From NCBI GenBank assembly GCA_963751395.1, contig CAVVUC010000001.1, positions 1,885,155 to 1,949,154 of the forward strand: a stretch of DNA of 64,000 nt. Reading direction: 5' to 3'. Below are positions 60,216 through 64,000 of the stretch, one piece after another. The notes beneath the pieces were generated by a model. The model did not search any database and was not told where the DNA came from. It was given only the letters and a program-made list of their open reading frames with translations. The translations under genes and the position numbers were made by a program. Numbering within the stretch: position 1 is the stretch's first letter; every line of letters begins with the position of its first letter. This DNA is from CAVVUC01 sp963751395. GTDB lineage: Bacteria > Verrucomicrobiota > Verrucomicrobiia > Chthoniobacterales > Chthoniobacteraceae.

Positions 60216-62033
60216 GTGACTCAGCTTCAACAAATCTGGCGCGAAGCCTGGCGGCCGCCTGACCGCCGCCCGCCGTGGCAATGGGCCGAAGAGCATATCA
60301 ACTCGATCCCATACTCGCCCATTCCGGGGCGGTTCCGTTCGGAAAACTCGCCGCAGGTGCGCGAGCCGCTCGAAGCCATCGTCGATCCGAAAGTGCGGCT
60401 CGTTTCGATCATCGCCTCGATCCAGTCGAGCAAGACCTGTGTCGGCGAGCTGGCGCTTTCCTACATCATTCCGAATCTGCCGGGGCCAACCCTGTGGCTC
60501 GACCAGACGGACGAGGACGCCGAAGACCAGTCCGAAGCCCGGCTGCAAAGGCTTTTCGAGGAATGCGAAGCCGTGCGCTCGCTTTTCCCGCGCGACCGTC
60601 ACAAGCGCCGGAAGAACACGATCCATTTTCGCAACGGCATGTCGCTTTGGGTGCTGGGCGCGCACAACAAGACCAACTTGCAGCGCCGCTCGATTCGCTG
60701 GCTTTTTGGGGACGAAACATGGCGTTGGCCGACAGGTCACATGGCGGAGGCCGAGGCGCGCGTCACCGCATTCGGCTGGCTTGGCAAGTGCGTGTTCATG
60801 AGCCAGGGCGGCGAGGAAAACGACGACACGCACCGCAAGTTCGAGACGACCGACATGCGGGAGTGGACGTTTGCCTGTCCGTCGTGCGGAGCGCGCCAGC
60901 CCTTCAAATGGGAAAACATCGAGTGGTCGAAGTCGGCGCGGGATGAAAACGGCCAGTGGGACTTTGGCGAAGTCCGGCGCACAGCCTCCCTGCGATGCGA
61001 GGGATGCGGGTTTCAATTCGAGGACACGGATCGCACCCGTCGTGAGTTGAATGCCACGGGCAGCTTCGTTCCGCAGAACCCTCGCGCCGCACGTGAGAAC
61101 GTCGGGTTTCATTGGAATTCTTTAGCCACGATGAGCTGGGGCGCGCTGGCCGAGCTTTACCTGCGGGCGAAGGACGTGGCTCGGCGCGGTGACATGACGC
61201 TGCTGCAACAGTTCTACCAGAAGCGGCTTGCTTTGCCATGGCGCGATTACGTCGAGGACTACAAGCTGGAGATCACGAAGACCGGTTACCGCAAAGGCGA
61301 GAGCTGGGAGGAAACCGCCGGCGTCACCCGTCAGGGCCGGATCATTGCCGCGCCCTACGATGCGGGTGAGGTCGCCGTCCAGCTCATCATTCTCACGGTG
61401 GACGTGCAGATGGATCACTTCTTCGCCGTCGTTCGCGCATGGAGCGGAAACGGTTCGTCGCGCCTGGTCTGGAACGAGCGGCTGCTTTCCTACAACGACA
61501 TCGACACGTTGCAGGAGCGGTTCGGAATTCACCCGCAGCTTGTTTTTCTCGATGCCGGACATGCGACCTACGACGTGTATCGCGAGTGCTCGCAACGCGG
61601 CTGGGTGGCGCTCATCGGCGACAGGCGGCTGACCTTTGTGCATCGCACCAGATCAGGCCAGAGCGTGCAGCGGTTTTATTCGCCGCGCCGCAAGGTGTCG
61701 CTTGGGCAGAACCGGTTCTGCCATGTCCACTACTGGAGCAATCTGAACGTGAAGGATGCGCTCGCCCGGCTGCGGCGCAACCAGGATGCGGAACAGGGGC
61801 CGACATGGGAGGTGGCCGACGACATCGACGAGGATTATCTCGCGCAAATGGAAAGCGAGCAGCGGGTGAAGAAAAACGGGAAGTGGTTCTGGGAGCAGGT
61901 GGGGAAACGGCCCAATCATTATTTCGATTGTGAGGCCATGCAGATCGCCGCCGCATTCATGCTGAAGCTGGTTGGACGCGAGTCGATGGAGACATCCGTG
62001 CCCGATCAGGTTGACGCACCGGCAGAAGCATGA
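60216..62033 (+). CDS. terL: Phage terminase large subunit (GpA family)
   Basis: 605 residues from a GTG. ATPase: modified Walker A IASIQSSKTCVGELA (about 66-80) and Walker B WLFGDETWR (162-170). A zinc-binding region CPSCG … CEGCG (about 221-265) is typical of GpA proteins. The nuclease part has VDVQMDHFFAVV and VFLDAGHATYDVY. It packages DNA into proheads. Length is near normal. Rightward, followed by a glycosyltransferase. Confidence 0.88.
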   Translation: MTQLQQIWREAWRPPDRRPPWQWAEEHINSIPYSPIPGRFRSENSPQVREPLEAIVDPKVRLVSIIASIQSSKTCVGELALSYIIPNLPGPTLWLDQTDEDAEDQSEARLQRLFEECEAVRSLFPRDRHKRRKNTIHFRNGMSLWVLGAHNKTNLQRRSIRWLFGDETWRWPTGHMAEAEARVTAFGWLGKCVFMSQGGEENDDTHRKFETTDMREWTFACPSCGARQPFKWENIEWSKSARDENGQWDFGEVRRTASLRCEGCGFQFEDTDRTRRELNATGSFVPQNPRAARENVGFHWNSLATMSWGALAELYLRAKDVARRGDMTLLQQFYQKRLALPWRDYVEDYKLEITKTGYRKGESWEETAGVTRQGRIIAAPYDAGEVAVQLIILTVDVQMDHFFAVVRAWSGNGSSRLVWNERLLSYNDIDTLQERFGIHPQLVFLDAGHATYDVYRECSQRGWVALIGDRRLTFVHRTRSGQSVQRFYSPRRKVSLGQNRFCHVHYWSNLNVKDALARLRRNQDAEQGPTWEVADDIDEDYLAQMESEQRVKKNGKWFWEQVGKRPNHYFDCEAMQIAAAFMLKLVGRESMETSVPDQVDAPAEA

Positions 62034-62053
62034 CGCCTCACCAATTCCCCGAT

Positions 62054-62065
62054 CGTTGCGCAACG
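62054..62065. promoter_or_regulatory. Palindrome CGTTGCGCAACG upstream of the glycosyltransferase
   Basis: Lies 11 bp before the start codon, between the terminase stop and the next gene. So close to the start it would block translation initiation or mark a boundary. Confidence 0.5.
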
Positions 62066-62076
62066 AGCGAAACACA

Positions 62077-62829
62077 ATGAACTACGCATCCCTCTCCGAA
62101 CCGTTCGCCTCCGAGTGTTTGCGGCTTGAGGCGGTCACGGCCTGCGTCGGGTTTGACGACGTGCTCGATGTGGCGCTCGCCCACAACCATCCGCACCTGG
62201 ACACGATGATCGTGGTGACAAGCCACGAGGATCGCGCCACGCATCTCGTTGCCCGCAAGCATGGCGCAATCTGCGTGCAGACCGATCTCTTCCGCAAGAA
62301 CGGGCGCGGATTCAACAAAGGCGCGGCGATCAATGTCGGGTTCGACCGGTTTCAGTATCACGGCTGGCGGCTCCATCTCGATGCGGACATTCTGCTCCCC
62401 GACAACTTCCGGCGCGTGCTCTTTAACCACACGCATCTGGACACCAACTCGATTCACGGCGCGGATCGGGTCGATGTGATCGGCCTGGATGAACTCGACG
62501 CGCTCAAAGCGCAGTTGGCGAAGGAACCGCAGCACGCCTGGTCGTCCTTCCTCAATCCCTCGCACCATCGGCCGCTCTCGCCACGCTACATTGATCTGCT
62601 TCGCGGCTACGTGCCGATTGGCTTCTTCCAGCTCTGGCACGCGAGCACGCACAAGCCCTATCCGTATTCGCTCGGCACTGCGGCGCATGACGACGTGATG
62701 TTCGCGGCACTCTGGCCGCAGTCGCATCGGCGGCATTTGCCGACTGTTGTTTGCTACCACCTCTGCGCGCGTCCGCCCGCCCTTGGCGAGAACTGGGACG
62801 GCAAACGCAAGCAGCCGCGGATTTCATAG
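62077..62829 (+). CDS. GT-A type glycosyltransferase-like protein
   Basis: 250 residues from the ATG at 62077. DTMIVVTSHEDRATHLVARK, KGAAINVGFDRF and the metal-binding HLDADILLPDNF are GT2/GT-A features. Phage-borne enzymes of this kind modify phage DNA, tail proteins or host surface sugars. The end region (VVCYHLCARPPALGENWDGK) is unrecognised. Cargo or structural-module gene. Confidence 0.7.
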   Translation: MNYASLSEPFASECLRLEAVTACVGFDDVLDVALAHNHPHLDTMIVVTSHEDRATHLVARKHGAICVQTDLFRKNGRGFNKGAAINVGFDRFQYHGWRLHLDADILLPDNFRRVLFNHTHLDTNSIHGADRVDVIGLDELDALKAQLAKEPQHAWSSFLNPSHHRPLSPRYIDLLRGYVPIGFFQLWHASTHKPYPYSLGTAAHDDVMFAALWPQSHRRHLPTVVCYHLCARPPALGENWDGKRKQPRIS

Positions 62830-62833
62830 TTCT

Positions 62834-62849
62834 CTCGGTGCGCACCGAG
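62834..62849. promoter_or_regulatory. Palindrome CTCGGTGCGCACCGAG upstream of the lipoprotein
   Basis: Perfect 16-bp palindrome with the same TGCGCA centre as the others, 29 bp before the start codon. Confidence 0.5.
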
Positions 62850-62878
62850 CGGCGGCAAGTTGACGCGGCGGCGGAGGC

Positions 62879-63079
62879 ATGAAAGCAAAACTCTTCGCGC
62901 TGTTCACCACCATCGCACTGGCCGGCTGTCAGGCAGGCAGATACATCGGCCCGTCGCTCGGCATTTCCTGTGGCTACGAGGGAGCCGCCATCGGCGTCAC
63001 GCTCTACGGCGAGAACCCAGTCACCCAGGGCAAGACCGGCCTGACCAACAGCCCCGTGCAAATCACCAACGGCCAGTGA
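62879..63079 (+). CDS. Small lipoprotein
   Basis: 66 residues with signal peptide and lipobox LAGC (Cys17). The short mature chain is Gly-rich. Position before the HNH gene and size recall phage spanin-type (Rz1) lipoproteins, but the Pro-rich feature of Rz1 is absent, so this stays a guess. It overlaps the HNH gene by 4 nt. Confidence 0.6.
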   Translation: MKAKLFALFTTIALAGCQAGRYIGPSLGISCGYEGAAIGVTLYGENPVTQGKTGLTNSPVQITNGQ

Positions 63080-63438
63080 AAAACCCTGTCACACAGCTTG
63101 GCAAGGCGCTCGCCGTCCCGAATGCCGGGCGCTCATCGCAGTGGCACGCGGTTCGCATGAGGCATTTGCAGGCGCATCCGTTCTGCGCGTTCTGCGGCGG
63201 CACTGACAGCCTCGAAGTCCATCACGTCCGACCATTCCACATCGACCGGGATCGCGAACTCGATTCATCGAACCTCATCACTCTCTGCGAAAAGATCGGT
63301 GCGCAATGTCATCTGCGCGTCGGCCATTTCGGCAACTGGAAAAGCCACAACCCGCTCGTGCGCCAGGTCGCAACCGCTCTGAAAAACCTTCCCGCGCAAT
63401 GCTGCGCCAAAACCCAAAAACTTCCTCAATCGCCATGA
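63076..63438 (+). CDS. HNH endonuclease
   Basis: 120 residues from a GTG. Zinc site CAFCGG and the HNH core LEVHHVRPFHIDRD … SSNLITLCEK … CHLRVGH. Phage HNH proteins near terminase genes act with the terminase in DNA maturation. It overlaps its neighbours on both sides by 4 nt. Confidence 0.82.
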   Translation: MKNPVTQLGKALAVPNAGRSSQWHAVRMRHLQAHPFCAFCGGTDSLEVHHVRPFHIDRDRELDSSNLITLCEKIGAQCHLRVGHFGNWKSHNPLVRQVATALKNLPAQCCAKTQKLPQSP

Positions 63439-64000
63439 CATCCACCGAAGCCAAACGCACACTGATCGCCATCCAAACGCTGCTCGCCGTTGAGCCCGAC
63501 GGGAAGGTCGGACAGAAAACGCATGCCGCTCTCGATGCTCTCGACACGCTCTCCCGGCAGCAATCTCTCAGCGCCTCAACTTCTCAACCTCTCAACTTCT
63601 CCGGCCGCATGTCCACGTTCGGCGGGCCTGACGATCTCGGCGTGAAACCCGCCGAGGGGCTTGCCGCCTGGGATGGAGCGCCGTCCGAGGAAATTCGCAC
63701 CGCCACCGATCCACGCGGCGTGAGTTTGTTTCTCGCCGAGCAACCGAACGGCACGACCGGCCTCGCGCGTCGGCTCAATCCGGAGGCGTATTACTGCGCC
63801 TACCGCTGGGACACCCACATCCCGCGCTCGCAAATCCGCGCGCAGAAGGTGCGGCTCTCGGCCAATGGCAACGAGCTTTTCGCCGTGGTCGCCGACTGGG
63901 GACCGAACATCAAGACCGGACGCGTGATCGACCTCTCGACAGGCGCGGCGAACCGGCTCGGATTGCGCACCGATGAGGTGGTGCGGGTTGAAGTGCTTGA
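63435..64000 (+). CDS. RlpA-like double-psi barrel protein with PG-binding-like N-terminus, partial
   Basis: Open to the window end (188 codons seen). Start ATG overlaps the HNH stop. Residues 8-45 (LIAIQTLLAVEPDGKVGQKT) resemble a peptidoglycan-binding_1 domain; later VVADWGPNIKTGRVIDLSTG, AANRLGLRTDEVVRVEVL fits the RlpA-like double-psi barrel. A Ser/Gln-rich linker lies between. Probably a phage or secreted cell-wall protein; any catalytic residues further on are outside the window. Confidence 0.6.
   Translation, partial: MTSTEAKRTLIAIQTLLAVEPDGKVGQKTHAALDALDTLSRQQSLSASTSQPLNFSGRMSTFGGPDDLGVKPAEGLAAWDGAPSEEIRTATDPRGVSLFLAEQPNGTTGLARRLNPEAYYCAYRWDTHIPRSQIRAQKVRLSANGNELFAVVADWGPNIKTGRVIDLSTGAANRLGLRTDEVVRVEVL

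Larger units (their letters stand above)
43438..64000. mobile_element. Prophage or phage-derived integrated element (right end beyond window)
   Basis: Contains integrase, excisionase-like HTH, primase/helicase, HTH regulators, both terminase subunits, HNH endonuclease and a cell-wall-type protein in phage-like order. The left boundary is uncertain: the leftward operon at 43.4-46.8 kb is included because it is plasmid/phage-like. Head and tail genes would lie right of the window. No att repeats could be identified. Confidence 0.7.

Noticed and set aside
1..64000. CRISPR array or cas genes
   Set aside because: No regularly spaced direct repeats or Cas motifs were found. The four repeats at 52-55 kb are hundreds of bases apart and enclose genes.

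Overview
The window looks like a GC-rich chromosome segment of a Verrucomicrobiota-type bacterium, possibly a draft or metagenomic assembly. This is an inference from the gene mix: a type IV pseudopilin with the N-terminus common in that group, a LacI regulator with GH13 and paired SLC45 sugar transporters, GH2 and GH3 enzymes, Gfo/Idh/MocA oxidoreductases, and DUF6807 and DUF6569 proteins. No rRNA gene or CRISPR array is present. One tRNA-like gene was found.

Layout. (1) 1-6.1 kb: pseudopilin start, then a starch/maltodextrin module (LacI regulator, secreted GH13 and two tandem SLC45-family transporters, transcribed divergently). (2) 6.1-9.8 kb: an integron relic with a broken intI holding a GIY-YIG gene, an attI1-like site, one cassette and its attC. 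An IS91-like element with its own tyrosine recombinase has inserted at the attC. (3) 9.9-15.8 kb: a frameshifted GH2 and an intact GH3. (4) 16-23.2 kb: a decayed type I restriction-modification locus. HsdR lacks helicase motif VI, HsdS is frameshifted and HsdM is truncated, while a Fic gene and a ParE-type toxin-antitoxin pair remain intact. (5) 23.2-36 kb: ordinary chromosome (CopA-type ATPase, two Gfo/Idh/MocA proteins, ilvN, GH2 beta-galactosidase, pyrE, ridA, DUF6569, DUF6807). (6) 36-43.4 kb: a mobile-element graveyard with an IS carrying 16-bp direct repeats, a hairpin-rich non-coding stretch, a tRNA-Gly(GCC)-like gene with aberrant loops, a truncated IS1380 transposase, an intact retropepsin-like gene and small ORFs.

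(7) 43.4 kb to the end: a prophage or phage-derived element. A leftward operon encodes a minimal ATP-dependent-ligase-like protein, a DUF6573 protein, an unknown protein, an AAA+ ATPase and small proteins. Rightward come the integrase, an excisionase-like HTH protein, a primase/helicase with an in-frame TGA, a zinc-ribbon protein, HTH proteins (one with four HTH units), both terminase subunits, a glycosyltransferase, a lipoprotein, an HNH endonuclease and a cell-wall-type protein running off the window. A palindrome, CGTTGCGCAACG or a close variant, recurs next to several of these genes.

The strongest unexplained structure is at 52.2-55.5 kb. Three unrelated cargo genes (two PD-(D/E)XK-like nucleases and a secreted metallophosphoesterase) are each bounded by copies of one short hairpin-forming repeat, like cassettes, but with no integron attC. 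Other leads are the ligase-like gene family (one intact copy, decayed copies elsewhere), the toxin-antitoxin insertion that duplicated the hsdM tail and so kept hsdS coupled, and the non-canonical tRNA-Gly. Several genes have single-base frameshifts or stops; these may be true decay or assembly errors, which only read data can settle.
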